Notes: generated by a model from the letters alone, not told the origin. DNA of 64,000 nt from an uncultured Bacteroidales bacterium (GCA_902798965.1 CADBYS010000001.1:124001-188000), one strand, 5' to 3'; shown: positions 46,995 to 56,777, counted from the first letter of the stretch. Program-made: numbers and translations.

Positions 46995-48227
46995 TTATTT
47001 GTAGCCCTTGATGTAATCGAGGGCTTTTTGTAGCACGCCATCATAGCCTAAGTCGGCTTGCAAGGCTTCCTCATCAGGAGTGATGCCTACACCTTCCAAT
47101 ATACCTCCGTCGGTAAAGTTAACCTGCAGGTTGGCTGTATAGATGTAATGCTTGTCGTTTTGGTTGCCGAACGTACCGTTGTAGAATATCGAGTGCTGGT
47201 TGATCAGCATTCCGTGAGCGCCAAAAGTACGTTCGCCTATCATATGTCCCGTAGGCATCAACTTTATTACCATCGACGAGCTCTCACCCATACTGATGCT
47301 ATAGGCATTGGTCAGTACTACGTAGGGAATGTGTTCGGCTTCCAGATTACGCTTGGCTTCGGCTACAGTATCTACGATCGATGCTTCCCATGCGGTGTAC
47401 TCATACCGCCCCGTACCTTCCTTGTAGCGTACATCAGCAAAGTGTATAGGCTTCGTGATGAACGGGCTGACAATCAGATTCAAGTCTTTGACGGCACCGC
47501 CTCGATTATTACGGTTATCCAAAATAACACCGGCAAGATTTGGCTCGCTCAGACACATCTTCATCCAATTCTGTATGTTCTTGATGTATTGCGCCTCCTC
47601 CTCATTGCTGGCTTGGCTGTTTATAACCTGGTTCATCATAAATGCGTCTTGCCACAAGTAGGCAATCTTCTTGCCATTCTCCAACGTAACGGTACCAAAG
47701 AAGTTGTTGTTCTCCTTGTTCCACTTACCCCAGCGTCCGCCATCGAGCAAACCTTTGGTTATGCACTCTTTGATGCTGCCGATGATTGTGTCGGAGGTAT
47801 ATACCTGCCCTTGCGTATAGTCGCGCTTGCGAACCTCTTTCTCCCCGGGAAGGAACACATATTTCTTGTTAGTATGTACATCGCGCCACATGATGGCCAT
47901 ATGGTGGTCGATGAGCGTGGAGCAGGCTTCGGAATATAATTTAACGTAGGTAACCGAATCCACCACCGTGGTGTCGGCTACGTAGATTGAGTCCAGCGCG
48001 CGGAACTTGGGCATCATTGTCTGATACACATCGTCCCAATTCGTCTTATCCTCGCTCCAGAATACGTAATGCGTATTGATTCCCCGCCATATGATGTCGA
48101 ACTGTTCGGCATACGTCGTGTAACTCATGTTCATCGGATCGTTGGGATCCATATATACATCCCCTCGTTCCCGGCAACCCGTTACAGCCATCATTATCAA
48201 TGCTATATATAGTATTCGTCTCTTCAT
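46995..48227 (-). CDS. S41-family peptidase lipoprotein
   Basis: 410 residues. Signal with lipobox MMAVTGC, so membrane-anchored. The catalytic region VVLTNAYSISMGESSSM carries the S41 nucleophile Ser at about residue 311; LDNRNNRGGAVKDLN is the preceding family motif. No clear PDZ domain. It is last in the korAB-led unit and converges on the CYTH gene; the terminator of the CYTH unit lies inside its 3' end. Confidence 0.82.
   Translation of the reverse strand: MKRRILYIALIMMAVTGCRERGDVYMDPNDPMNMSYTTYAEQFDIIWRGINTHYVFWSEDKTNWDDVYQTMMPKFRALDSIYVADTTVVDSVTYVKLYSEACSTLIDHHMAIMWRDVHTNKKYVFLPGEKEVRKRDYTQGQVYTSDTIIGSIKECITKGLLDGGRWGKWNKENNNFFGTVTLENGKKIAYLWQDAFMMNQVINSQASNEEEAQYIKNIQNWMKMCLSEPNLAGVILDNRNNRGGAVKDLNLIVSPFITKPIHFADVRYKEGTGRYEYTAWEASIVDTVAEAKRNLEAEHIPYVVLTNAYSISMGESSSMVIKLMPTGHMIGERTFGAHGMLINQHSIFYNGTFGNQNDKHYIYTANLQVNFTDGGILEGVGITPDEEALQADLGYDGVLQKALDYIKGYK
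47003..47029 (+). terminator. Terminator of the + strand unit, inside the S41 gene
   Basis: AGCCCTTGAT (47003-47012) pairs with ATCGAGGGCT (47016-47025) around a GTA loop, followed by TTTTTG. It ends the CYTH transcript but is coding sequence for the last residues of the convergent peptidase gene. Confidence 0.75.
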
Positions 48228-48238
48228 AACATCCTCAA

Positions 48239-49081
48239 TTAAAGAATATACGTTGCTATTACTCCTAAGGTCACGGTGTTATTGTACCGTGTATCGTTCA
48301 TCACAGGTTGTCGTTTTACGGTGTTCACCAGGCTGTAGTACAGCATAGCCTCGGCTCCAACGCGCAGGCTTGGCAGCACATCGTATGTCACGCCTACACC
48401 TGCCGTTATACCGCCGTCAGCGCGGTTGTCTTCAGGGCTGAATACGTAGTTGGCTTTCTGCTCTTTTTCGTTCACTACCGATATGCGCGTCACGTTTCCG
48501 CCTAACCAGAAGCCACCATAACCGCCCGTGTAGATGTGACTCTTGACTTTCGACCCGAATGTCCAATCTACCATCACGGGCACCTGAATATAGTGGTGCA
48601 TGTAGTCGGTATGAATATGCATGGATTGCATGGTAGGGCTCATGCGCGTCATTTGGTAGTTCTTTTGCGCATATTGGATATCTGCTCTCAGGCTCATCCA
48701 GTCAAAGAACCTATAGGTTACCATAATGCCTGCAGCAGCACCCCAACGGCCGTTGTAATGGGCGTCGTAGGCATAACCCGCATCGCGAGTCTGCCAGTTA
48801 ATAGCGGCAGCTGCTGTTACACCGATGCCTAAGTTTCCCTGCTCTTCGTTGCTACTGAACAGATTGTCGTTGTAGCGACGCGTCCTGTATTCCGAACCTC
48901 TGTGTCCGTATGAGCTTCTGCCTCCGCCAAAGTCCACGCCGGATCTACCCGAACGGATTTCGTTGGGTTGCTCTGAGCGGCGATCCTTAACTTGTGCTTG
49001 AGCGGGCATAATAAGTCCCATAAGCATGCACACGATTAGTGCAAGCGGCAGAACGCACATGTAATGTTGTTTTCTCTTCAT
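48239..49081 (-). CDS. PorT-like outer membrane beta-barrel protein
   Basis: 280 residues with signal peptide ending MPAQAQ. A polar Arg/Ser/Gly-rich segment (about residues 32-75) precedes an eight-strand-type barrel (GIGVTAAAAINWQ, FDWMSLRADIQYAQKNYQM, YIQVPVMVDWTFG). The group is the outer membrane beta-barrel domain 2 family, often labelled PorT; PorT itself belongs to T9SS but this assignment is only by family. Confidence 0.72.
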   Translation of the reverse strand: MKRKQHYMCVLPLALIVCMLMGLIMPAQAQVKDRRSEQPNEIRSGRSGVDFGGGRSSYGHRGSEYRTRRYNDNLFSSNEEQGNLGIGVTAAAAINWQTRDAGYAYDAHYNGRWGAAAGIMVTYRFFDWMSLRADIQYAQKNYQMTRMSPTMQSMHIHTDYMHHYIQVPVMVDWTFGSKVKSHIYTGGYGGFWLGGNVTRISVVNEKEQKANYVFSPEDNRADGGITAGVGVTYDVLPSLRVGAEAMLYYSLVNTVKRQPVMNDTRYNNTVTLGVIATYIL

Positions 49082-49091
49082 AGTTTGTTTG

Positions 49092-49601
49092 TTAATAGCG
49101 CTCGAGTTCGATGACTTCGAGGTTGTCTATTTTTTTCCCGTCTATAGTAAATCGCAATAGTGTCTGTACGGTTTGCCATCCGCTCTTGCCTGCTGCCCCG
49201 GGATTTAGCGTCAGGAACTTGTATCGGTTGTCATATTGTACTTTCAGTATGTGGCTATGCCCGCATACAAACAAATTAATCGGATCATCGCCTTTCAGGC
49301 TTTTCTCGAACCAGGGGATGAGCCATGGGTTGTACCTGCCGGGGTAGCCGCCTATATGCGTCATAAGCACATTTACCTCTTCTACGCGGAAACGATAAAA
49401 CTCCGATAGGCTGTATCGTACTTCGCCTCCGTCTATATTACCGAAAACGGCACGGGTGGGGCGGAACTCGCGCAAGGCTTGCAGCACTTCTATCGAGCCT
49501 ATATCGCCGCAATGCCAAATCTCGTCGCATGGGGCGAAGTGCTCGAATACCCGTTTGTCCAGCAACCCATGTGTATCGCTTATCAGTCCTATCTTTGTCA
49601 T
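49092..49601 (-). CDS. yfcE: YfcE-type metallophosphoesterase
   Basis: 169 residues. Calcineurin-like phosphoesterase with motifs KIGLISDTHG, WHCGDIGS, VFGNIDGG, GHSH and NPGAAG (metal ligands Asp, His, Asn). Hydrolyses phosphodiesters; the natural substrate is unknown. Its start overlaps the stop of the upstream permease gene (ATGA). Confidence 0.88.
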   Translation of the reverse strand: MTKIGLISDTHGLLDKRVFEHFAPCDEIWHCGDIGSIEVLQALREFRPTRAVFGNIDGGEVRYSLSEFYRFRVEEVNVLMTHIGGYPGRYNPWLIPWFEKSLKGDDPINLFVCGHSHILKVQYDNRYKFLTLNPGAAGKSGWQTVQTLLRFTIDGKKIDNLEVIELERY

Positions 49602-50263
49602 AGTCTTGTAAGGTAATGGATGAGTGGAATGGTCAGTAGTACGCCTACTATGGCCATGCAGGCAAAAAAGAATACATTGCGTGCATCAATCACGCCACGT
49701 GCCAGACTCTGAAAATGTTCCTGCATCAGCAGCCAATATAACACAAAGCACATTATTGCGCCGAGGATGAATGCCACCAATTGGTTTGTAGTAGCTGCTG
49801 CACATAACATACTCACACCCAACATAGCTGCTGCCAGCAGTAGCAATCCTACCATCGATCCGGCAAACGCTCCTGTATCCACATTGCCTACTGGTTCGGC
49901 TATGGCATATACGATGAATAGATGAACCACGCACGGAAGCAAGGCCAAAATCATCATCGTCAGCGCAGCCATGTACTTTGCCCACACGATGCGACTGATG
50001 GTTGTGGGTTGCGAGCGAAGTATATCCCATGTGCCACTCTGACGTTCTTCGGCAAACAAACGCATCGTCAGAGCAGGACACACCAGAATAAGCAACCACG
50101 GCGCAATGGCGAACAGCCCGTCAGCATTCGCGTAACCCGCATCAATGATGTTCCACTCGCCGGGTATAACCCACAACATAAGGCTTATACCCAGCACGAA
50201 CAATCCCAACACGATATACGCAATCGGTGTCGAAAAGTAATATGACAGTTCTTTTCTGTACAT
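49598..50263 (-). CDS. gldF: ABC-2 type permease, GldF-like
   Basis: 221 residues, six predicted membrane helices. The start YRKELSYYFSTPIAYIVLGLF and the FAEERQSGTWDILRSQPTT segment are characteristic of GldF, the permease of a gliding-associated ABC transporter in Bacteroidota. No gldA or gldG lies beside it, and non-gliding relatives keep this gene. The nupG-like stop abuts its ATG directly. Confidence 0.8.
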   Translation of the reverse strand: MYRKELSYYFSTPIAYIVLGLFVLGISLMLWVIPGEWNIIDAGYANADGLFAIAPWLLILVCPALTMRLFAEERQSGTWDILRSQPTTISRIVWAKYMAALTMMILALLPCVVHLFIVYAIAEPVGNVDTGAFAGSMVGLLLLAAAMLGVSMLCAAATTNQLVAFILGAIMCFVLYWLLMQEHFQSLARGVIDARNVFFFACMAIVGVLLTIPLIHYLTRL

Positions 50264-51643
50264 TTAGTGCTTTACTTCCACATTGGGATTAACCGGAGTT
50301 TTCGGGAAGAAGATCCAGAAGCAAACGGCAACGACCAAAGCATATGCGGCAAAGATGTACCAGAACGTTTGCCAACTTACCCATTGCTGAACAGCGGCAT
50401 CGTGGATGGCGATGAGTTGCTGCGGGTCGATGATCTGATCCCAGGCAATCTTTCCGGCCTCATCACGAACGATACCAAGTGCTGCAAAGTCAATCTGCGG
50501 AACGAACTTGTTGAATACCGCTTGAGCCGTCAGCGTACCGATGGTAGCACCGAAACCGTTGGTCATCATCATGAACATACCTTGTGCCGACGAACGCATC
50601 GACGGGTCAGTCTCCTGATCAACGTACAATGCACCCGAGATGTTGAAGAAGTCGAAAGCAAAGCCGTAAACCACGCAACTCAGTACAAACAGCCATACAC
50701 CTGTACCCGGATTACCCATACCGAAGAAGGCAAAACGAAGTACCCAGGCAAACATAGCCAACAGCATCACGTTCTTGATGCCGAACTTCTTCAGGAAGAA
50801 CGGAATAGCCAGGATACACAATGCCTCGCAAATCTGCGATATACTGATCAGAATATTCGAATATTGTACGCCGAACGAGTTCGACCAATCGTGGAAGTAC
50901 TCAAAACTGCCCAGGAACGGGTTGGCGTAGCCGTTGGTAATCTGCAGACTGAAACCCAACAACATCGAGAAGATGAAGAACAACGCCATCTTCTTCTGCT
51001 TGAACAGCGTAAAGGCCTTCAGTCCCAATGCCTCAACAATCGAGTTGTGTTGTACATCTTTCTTCAGCTCGCATTTCGGAAGCGACAGTGCATAGACGGC
51101 CATTATCAGACTCAATCCGCCCGACAGCAGGAATTGGTTGGGGGTCGCCTCCCAATGCAGCAAGCTCACGCACCACATCGTTGCAATGAAACCAACAGTG
51201 CCGAACACGCGTACCGGCGGGAAATCCTTTACGGTATCCATGTCAGCTTTGATCAGGGCATTGAAGGCTACGGAGTTTGTCAAAGCGATGGTAGGCATAA
51301 AGAATGCCACGCTCACTGTGTACAACGTGAATAGCGTGCCGAACTGAACAGCCGCCCCGGCGCCGATTGCGTACCAGCCGGCTGCAATCATGAATACACC
51401 GGCAAGAAGATGGCAAAGACTTTGCAGTTTCTGTGCTTCCATCCAGCGGTCAGCCACGATGCCCATCAAGGCAGGCATGAATAGCGAAACGATGCCTTGA
51501 ACCGAGTAGAACCAACCGATGTGCGAGGCCAAACCTACGTTAGCCAAGTATCGACCCATGGCCGTCAAGTACGCGCCCCATACTGCAAACTCCAAAAAGT
51601 TAAACACGATGAGGCGAAACTGTAATGCTTTGTTGTTTTTCAT
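50264..51643 (-). CDS. Nucleoside permease-like MFS transporter
   Basis: 459 residues, about 12 membrane helices. N-terminal FNFLEFAVWGAYLTAMGRYL and MPALMGIVADRWM match the nucleoside:H+ symporter (NupG/XapB) family. Likely imports nucleosides. It starts 21 bases after the korB stop with no promoter between, so it should be co-transcribed. Confidence 0.82.
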   Translation of the reverse strand: MKNNKALQFRLIVFNFLEFAVWGAYLTAMGRYLANVGLASHIGWFYSVQGIVSLFMPALMGIVADRWMEAQKLQSLCHLLAGVFMIAAGWYAIGAGAAVQFGTLFTLYTVSVAFFMPTIALTNSVAFNALIKADMDTVKDFPPVRVFGTVGFIATMWCVSLLHWEATPNQFLLSGGLSLIMAVYALSLPKCELKKDVQHNSIVEALGLKAFTLFKQKKMALFFIFSMLLGFSLQITNGYANPFLGSFEYFHDWSNSFGVQYSNILISISQICEALCILAIPFFLKKFGIKNVMLLAMFAWVLRFAFFGMGNPGTGVWLFVLSCVVYGFAFDFFNISGALYVDQETDPSMRSSAQGMFMMMTNGFGATIGTLTAQAVFNKFVPQIDFAALGIVRDEAGKIAWDQIIDPQQLIAIHDAAVQQWVSWQTFWYIFAAYALVVAVCFWIFFPKTPVNPNVEVKH

Positions 51644-51664
51644 ATTGCTTGATTTTTGATTTAT

Positions 51665-52708
51665 TTACATTTCCCAACGTTCGAGTGATTGAGTAAGTTC
51701 ATCGAAGGTGTGTGCCTTGGACTTTTCTCGTACCTCCTTGATCTGGCGGTTCACCGCCTCATCGTAGGTCTCAGCCTCTACATCGCGAATCACACCCAAA
51801 GCAACCGGCAGATCCGTAAGATCCGTGGAATCCGTACCGCTTTGAACATCCGTGAACCGCTCTTGCCCCATCAGAGCAAGCAAACGATGCAGGGTGGGGT
51901 CTTGCTGCTTGGCATCATGAACGAGCACACGCGGGTCATCGGCTGCTACCACTACGATACGCGGAACGAAGGTCTGCGGATTTATCTCCACAGCCAGTCC
52001 TTTGTCTTTGTTCGCGCCAAAGATCATCTTCTCCCCGTGCTTGAGCACAATCGAATGTTCGGCACGTTGCTCACGGTCAGCAATCCACGCGTGCGTACCG
52101 TTATTAAAGATCACGCAGTTCACCAGGCATTCGATGACCGATGCACCTTTGTGAGCATGTGCCTGCTTCATGCAATCCACCGTGGTGGGCATATCTACAT
52201 CCAGCGTGCGGGCAAAGAACGTGCCGCGTGCACCCAAAACCAGCTCGGCGGGGATGAACGGACGTTCCACCGTGCCGAACGGCGATGACTTGCTCACGAA
52301 GCCTTTTGGTGAGGTGGGTGAGTACTGACCTTTGGTCAAACCGTAGATGCGGTTGTTGAACATACATATGTTCAAGTCAACGTTACGGCGTATCTCATGA
52401 ATGAAATGGTTGCCGCCAATTGCCAGGCAATCGCCGTCACCCGACATCTGCCATACGCTCAGTTCGGGATGAGAGGTCTTGACGCCCGTAGCTACCGCGC
52501 CGCCGCGACCGTGTATCGTGTTGAATCCGTACGTATTCAGGTAGTGAGGCATGCGGCTCGAGCAACCTATACCCGATATCACTGCTATCTGATGAGGCGG
52601 AACACCTATCTCAGCCATCGCCTTCTGCAACGCGGCACATATAGCATGATCGCCGCAACCCGGACAGAAACGTACATATTGATCGGATTTATAATCTTGT
52701 GCTGTCAT
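51665..52708 (-). CDS. korB: 2-oxoacid:ferredoxin oxidoreductase beta subunit
   Basis: 347 residues. Thiamine diphosphate-binding subunit: N-terminal YVRFCPGCGDHAICAAL, GDGDCLAIGGNHFIHEIRRN and NRIYGLTKGQYSPTS. With KorA it converts a 2-oxoacid (probably 2-oxoglutarate) to acyl-CoA and reduces ferredoxin. I chose ATG 52708, the family start MTAQDYKSDQ. The ten-base gap to korA suggests tight coupling. Confidence 0.92.
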   Translation of the reverse strand: MTAQDYKSDQYVRFCPGCGDHAICAALQKAMAEIGVPPHQIAVISGIGCSSRMPHYLNTYGFNTIHGRGGAVATGVKTSHPELSVWQMSGDGDCLAIGGNHFIHEIRRNVDLNICMFNNRIYGLTKGQYSPTSPKGFVSKSSPFGTVERPFIPAELVLGARGTFFARTLDVDMPTTVDCMKQAHAHKGASVIECLVNCVIFNNGTHAWIADREQRAEHSIVLKHGEKMIFGANKDKGLAVEINPQTFVPRIVVVAADDPRVLVHDAKQQDPTLHRLLALMGQERFTDVQSGTDSTDLTDLPVALGVIRDVEAETYDEAVNRQIKEVREKSKAHTFDELTQSLERWEM

Positions 52709-52718
52709 AATCTTCAAA

Positions 52719-54584
52719 TTACAAATTGTTGACATATTCAACTATCTCTTCTACCTGGAACGGCTGTGCCGTCATTCTATTATACTGCAGGGGCGTGATG
52801 CCGGGCACTTGTGCGCGCAGGTAAGCTGCCAATTGACCGGAGTTCAGTTCGCAAACAATCACGCGCTCATAACTGCGCAGTATGTCACCTACGTTCCGTT
52901 GCAGCGGGCATATATAGTTAAGCTGCAGCAGGGCACAATCCAATTCCTTGGCAGCGGCTTTCAGGTGTCCTTCCGTCGAACCGAATCCTACCAGCAGGGT
53001 GTCGCTCTCAGTGTTTCCCCAAACCTCGGCTTCAGGAATCCTGTCTGCCACCTGATCCACTTTGGCTTGACGTGCCAGGATCATCTTCTCGTGGTTCTCG
53101 GGGTTGGTGCTGATCGAGCCTTTCTCGCTGTCGCGCTCCAAGCCCATGTTCCTGTACTGGAATCCTTCCATACCCGGTATAGCCATGTACCGCACGCCGT
53201 TCTCGTCGCGCAGGGCGGGGTTGTACTTGCCTTTCAGCTCCTCCGGCACGCCTTGCGGCTTGATCTCCGGCAGTTCGCTCAGCTCGGGTATGCGCCACAG
53301 GCCGCTACCGTTTGCCAGATACGTATCGGTCATCAGGATCACGGGCGTCATGTTCTCCAGCGCAATCTTGCATGCCTCATATGCATACTCAAAGCAGTTC
53401 GCTGGCGTAGATGCAGCCAATACTACTACCGGGCACTCGCCGTTACGGCCGTACAAAGCTTGCAGCAGGTCAGTCTGTTCGGTTTTGGTGGGCAGACCCG
53501 TACTCGGTCCGCCACGCTGTACGTCAATCACTACCAGCGGCAATTCCGCCATCACAGCCAGGCCTATACCTTCGGATTTGAGCGATAGTCCGGGACCCGA
53601 TGTTGAGGTACAAGCCAAGTCACCTGCAAACGATGCGCCGATGGCCGTACATACGCCTGCTATCTCATCCTCGGCCTGTACTACCATCACGTTCATATCT
53701 TTCCGTCCCGCAAGCTCATGCATGATATCCGTGGCGGGAGTGATAGGGTAGCTGCCTAAGAACAACCGCTTGCCGGCTTTCTCGGAAGCTGCAATTAGTC
53801 CCCATGCCGTAGCTTTATTGCCCGCAATCGACGTATATGTGCCTTTCTGTATTCTGTCAGTAGAACGGTCTGTGCTCTGTACTCTAATTTGGTTCACAGA
53901 AAGAGCCAGGTTATTGCCGTAGTTGTAGCCATCGGTCAATACCTTCACGTTTGGAGCAATCAATGCGGGTTTCTTCGCAAACTTGCCCTCCAGGAAGTGA
54001 ATCGCCTTTTCCATCGGGCGGTCGAACAGCCAGCAAACCATACCTAATGCAAACATGTTCCTCGATTTGAGCACGGCCTTGTTGTCCATGCCCGAATCTT
54101 TCAGGCTCTCTTTCGTCAGCGTAGTCAAAGCTACGGGGATGATCTGTACGGACTCCGGTAAACCCAGTTCGGTAAACGGGTTGTCGGTCTTGTACAAGGC
54201 TTTTTCCAGGTCTTTGTCCGTCAACGCATCGGTATCCACTATCACTACCGCCTCGCGCTTGATCAGCGCATCCTGCTCGTTGAACGTAGCGCCTGCATGG
54301 TTGAACTTCGAGCCCAGGGCGCAAACCTTCAGCGCGGCAGCGTTCATCGCTACCAGCACATCGGCCTTGTCACCCGGCGTATATACGCCATGACCCACAT
54401 TCACCTGAAAACCGCTCACGCCGCCCAGTGTGCCTTGAGGCGCACGAATCTCTGCGGGGAAGTCGGGCAGGGTACTGATCTCATTACCCAGAATGGCCGA
54501 CAACGACGAGAACAAACCGCCTGTCAACTGCATGCCGTCACCCGAGTCGCCGCAAAAGCGAACTACTATATTTTGTCTTTCCAT
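52719..54584 (-). CDS. korA: 2-oxoacid:ferredoxin oxidoreductase alpha subunit, gamma-fused
   Basis: 621 residues. An N-terminal gamma domain (about residues 1-195; VRFCGDSGDGMQLTGGLFS) is fused to the alpha/pyrimidine-binding domain (GSYPITPATDIMHELAG, VQRGGPSTGLPTKTEQTD). No ferredoxin-type delta subunit is adjacent. First gene of a seven-gene minus-strand unit with its own promoter and a repeat-containing leader. Confidence 0.92.
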   Translation of the reverse strand: MERQNIVVRFCGDSGDGMQLTGGLFSSLSAILGNEISTLPDFPAEIRAPQGTLGGVSGFQVNVGHGVYTPGDKADVLVAMNAAALKVCALGSKFNHAGATFNEQDALIKREAVVIVDTDALTDKDLEKALYKTDNPFTELGLPESVQIIPVALTTLTKESLKDSGMDNKAVLKSRNMFALGMVCWLFDRPMEKAIHFLEGKFAKKPALIAPNVKVLTDGYNYGNNLALSVNQIRVQSTDRSTDRIQKGTYTSIAGNKATAWGLIAASEKAGKRLFLGSYPITPATDIMHELAGRKDMNVMVVQAEDEIAGVCTAIGASFAGDLACTSTSGPGLSLKSEGIGLAVMAELPLVVIDVQRGGPSTGLPTKTEQTDLLQALYGRNGECPVVVLAASTPANCFEYAYEACKIALENMTPVILMTDTYLANGSGLWRIPELSELPEIKPQGVPEELKGKYNPALRDENGVRYMAIPGMEGFQYRNMGLERDSEKGSISTNPENHEKMILARQAKVDQVADRIPEAEVWGNTESDTLLVGFGSTEGHLKAAAKELDCALLQLNYICPLQRNVGDILRSYERVIVCELNSGQLAAYLRAQVPGITPLQYNRMTAQPFQVEEIVEYVNNL

Positions 54585-54690
54585 GTGTTAAAACTATATG
54601 TTTTATGAGTTAACTGTTTGTATATTTATTAAATAAATATCTTCCGACTCTTCGTATATTCATCTTTCGACTTTTTGCTTGTCAAAAAAT
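54585..54690 (-). other. korA leader with palindrome and repeat words
   Basis: About 105 bases. ATATTTATT-A-AATAAATAT is a perfect palindrome at 54622-54640. On the minus strand the leader also holds AAAGTCGAAAGATG and GAGTCGGAAGAT, related to the GTCGAAAG spacer arrays. Confidence 0.5.
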
Positions 54691-54694
54691 CGTA

Positions 54695-54726
54695 CAAAGT
54701 TACAAAAAAAATCTCATATTTGCAAG
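54695..54726 (-). promoter_or_regulatory. Bacteroidota promoter for the korA-to-S41 unit
   Basis: On the minus strand: CTTG (54726-54723, in CTTGCAAATAT), 20 bases, TAACTTTG (54702-54695). Transcription should start near 54690. Confidence 0.8.
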
Positions 54727-54824
54727 TCTATTTCGATAAAAATTGATTTTGTAAAGCCAATTGCAAAATATTCTGCGCTAAATTGTGGATTTATTCACAA
54801 AACTTTATTTTTTGAATCGGCAAA

Positions 54825-54856
54825 TTTGCAAATGTCAATATTTTTTAGTAACTTTG
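54825..54856 (+). promoter_or_regulatory. Bacteroidota promoter for yitT
   Basis: TTTG at 54825-54828, 20 bases, TAACTTTG at 54849-54856; the -33 box lies in ATTTGCAAAT. The start should be near 54861, about 22 bases before the ATG. It is divergent from the korA promoter. Confidence 0.85.
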
Positions 54857-54882
54857 CACGTTGAAACGAGATACGACGAAAG

Positions 54883-55872
54883 ATGAACAAGAAATCTCTA
54901 CATGAACAGTTGTACGGCGGACATTATGCCCCCGGACCGATAAAGATGGTCGTGGAATATGTGGCTATTTTTCTTGCCATGTTTCCGATGGCTCTGATAG
55001 TCAATTGGATCATCCTGCCGCATAACATTGTGTCGGGTGGTCTGACTGGTATATGCGCCATCATCTACTATGCCACGAGCGGCATGTTTCCCGATACGTT
55101 CGCTATGTATGGCGGTTCGATACCTGTATGGCTGACCACCTTGGTATTTAACATCGTGCTGCTGATCATCGCGTATTTCACGGTGGACTGGCGCTTCTGC
55201 GTGCGCACGTTGTTCGGCACCTTGACGCTGGCCATGTGGTACCGTGTAATACCTGTTCGTGCCACTCCTCTGATCGACGACCCTGTCTCGGCATGTATCG
55301 TAGGCGGCATAGCGTTTGGGGTGGCGCTGGGCGTGGTGATGTCCAACAACGGTTCGTCGGGCGGAACGGATATCGTAGCCAAGGTGGTGCATCATTACCG
55401 CGATATATCGTTGGGCAGAGTGATGATTATCTGCGATCTGATTATCATCGCCTCGTCGTATATGCTGCCTCTGCCCGAGCACTTCATGCACGAGGGCATA
55501 ACGGCGCAGGAAATAACGGACTTCAAGACCCGACGTATTCTGTACGGCTTGTGTATGACCGTTTCCTATACGCTGTCGGTAGATACGATGATGACGCACC
55601 TGAGGCGGTCGGTACAGTTCTTTATCTACTCCCAGACGCATCATGCAGAGATTGCTACGGCTATCAATCAATCGGTTAACCGCGGCGTGACGATCCTGGA
55701 AGGCATGGGTTGGTACTCCAAGCAACCGATGCACGTCGTGTCGGTACTGGCTCGCCGCCATGAGGCTGCACAGATCATGCGTATCGTGAAGGAAATCGAC
55801 CCCAATGCCTTTGTCAGTCAGGCGAATGTGTCAGGTGTGTTCGGCAAAGGATTTGAGGCAATCAATCAATAG
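54883..55872 (+). CDS. YitT-family membrane protein (DUF2179)
   Basis: 329 residues. An N-terminal YitT membrane domain (about six helices; NWIILPHNIVSGGLTGICAI, NNGSSGGTDIVAKV) and a C-terminal DUF2179 domain (about residues 245-325; GVTILEGMGWYSKQPMHVVSV). The family is widespread and its function is uncertain. It shares a transcript with the following hemolysin III gene. Confidence 0.9.
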   Translation: MNKKSLHEQLYGGHYAPGPIKMVVEYVAIFLAMFPMALIVNWIILPHNIVSGGLTGICAIIYYATSGMFPDTFAMYGGSIPVWLTTLVFNIVLLIIAYFTVDWRFCVRTLFGTLTLAMWYRVIPVRATPLIDDPVSACIVGGIAFGVALGVVMSNNGSSGGTDIVAKVVHHYRDISLGRVMIICDLIIIASSYMLPLPEHFMHEGITAQEITDFKTRRILYGLCMTVSYTLSVDTMMTHLRRSVQFFIYSQTHHAEIATAINQSVNRGVTILEGMGWYSKQPMHVVSVLARRHEAAQIMRIVKEIDPNAFVSQANVSGVFGKGFEAINQ

Positions 55873-55873
55873 T

Positions 55874-55893
55874 AGCAGCCAAACTTGGCTGCT
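55874..55893 (+). repeat. 20-base intercistronic hairpin, copy 5
   Basis: AGCAGCCAAACTTGGCTGCT, a perfect 9-pair stem with a 2-base loop, one base after the yitT stop and 13 bases before the next ATG. Relative to copy 3, pair 2-19 changes from T-A to G-C. Confidence 0.75.
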
Positions 55894-55906
55894 TCCCGTA
55901 AAGAGA

Positions 55907-56584
55907 ATGGAGAAGAAAGGTATATTATATTGGTTATCGGATGAGGAGAAGGCAAACACCTGGACTCATCTTATTCCGTTTGTGGTTACGCTGGGCGTGA
56001 TGTTTCCGGCTTTCCGTCAGGCGTATGATGCCCAGATGGCTAATCCGCGTTGGCAATTGTTTGGCACGATACTGTTCATGGCAGGAATGATGCTGATGTA
56101 CGGTTCATCGACCTTGTACCATATAGTTACTGCTCCCGCGCATAAGGCGCGCCTGCGCATATTCGACCATATATCCATCTACGTGATGATAGCGGGTTCG
56201 TACTCGCCGATATGCCTTACGGCCTTGGGCGGCTGGCTCGGCTGGAGTCTGTTTGCTTTCCTGTGGGGATGCGTGTTGTTGGGCGTGATCGGCAAGTTTG
56301 TTGCCTTGGGCAAACATCCGCGATTGTCGTTGGCTCTGTATCTGGCTATGGGCTGGGTAGGCGTACTGGTGATGATACCCATGTGGCAGAACATGTCGCA
56401 CGCCGCATTCTGGTGGATCATAGCGGAAGGTCTGTTCTACTCGATAGGCACGTACTTCTTCAACCTGGACGAGCAACATAAGTTCTACCACGCCATATGG
56501 CACGTGTTTATCCTGTTCGGATCGCTATCACACAGCATAGCCACCTGGCTGATCTTGGGCGAGTCGAAAATGCTCATTTTATAG
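55907..56584 (+). CDS. Hemolysin III (PAQR) family membrane protein
   Basis: 225 residues, seven predicted membrane helices. Marks: EEKANTWTHLIPF, GSSTLYHIV and the C-terminal HAIWHVFILFGSLSHSIA with zinc-binding His residues. Despite the name, its role is probably in membrane lipid metabolism or homeostasis. I chose ATG 55907; the longer frame would run back through the hairpin into yitT. Confidence 0.9.
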   Translation: MEKKGILYWLSDEEKANTWTHLIPFVVTLGVMFPAFRQAYDAQMANPRWQLFGTILFMAGMMLMYGSSTLYHIVTAPAHKARLRIFDHISIYVMIAGSYSPICLTALGGWLGWSLFAFLWGCVLLGVIGKFVALGKHPRLSLALYLAMGWVGVLVMIPMWQNMSHAAFWWIIAEGLFYSIGTYFFNLDEQHKFYHAIWHVFILFGSLSHSIATWLILGESKMLIL

Positions 56585-56664
56585 TATCAAAAACTGCTAA
56601 ATATTCCAAAAATGGAATAAAAATGAAAAAAAATATGCATTTTTGCAAAAAAATCACAAAAAGA

Positions 56665-56696
56665 TTTGCAAATATGCATTTTTTTTTGTAACTTTG
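56665..56696 (+). promoter_or_regulatory. Bacteroidota promoter for the V-type ATPase operon
   Basis: TTTG at 56665-56668, 20 bases, TAACTTTG at 56689-56696, the -33 box in ATTTGCAAAT. ATGCATTTTTGCAAAA lies just upstream. The leader to the first ATG is about 77 bases. Confidence 0.85.
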
Positions 56697-56777
56697 TACC
56701 GTTAAGCGCGTGTAGTGCGCAAAAGTGTCACAAAAACACATGTATAAAACCGCATAATCTAAAAAAATCCAAATACA

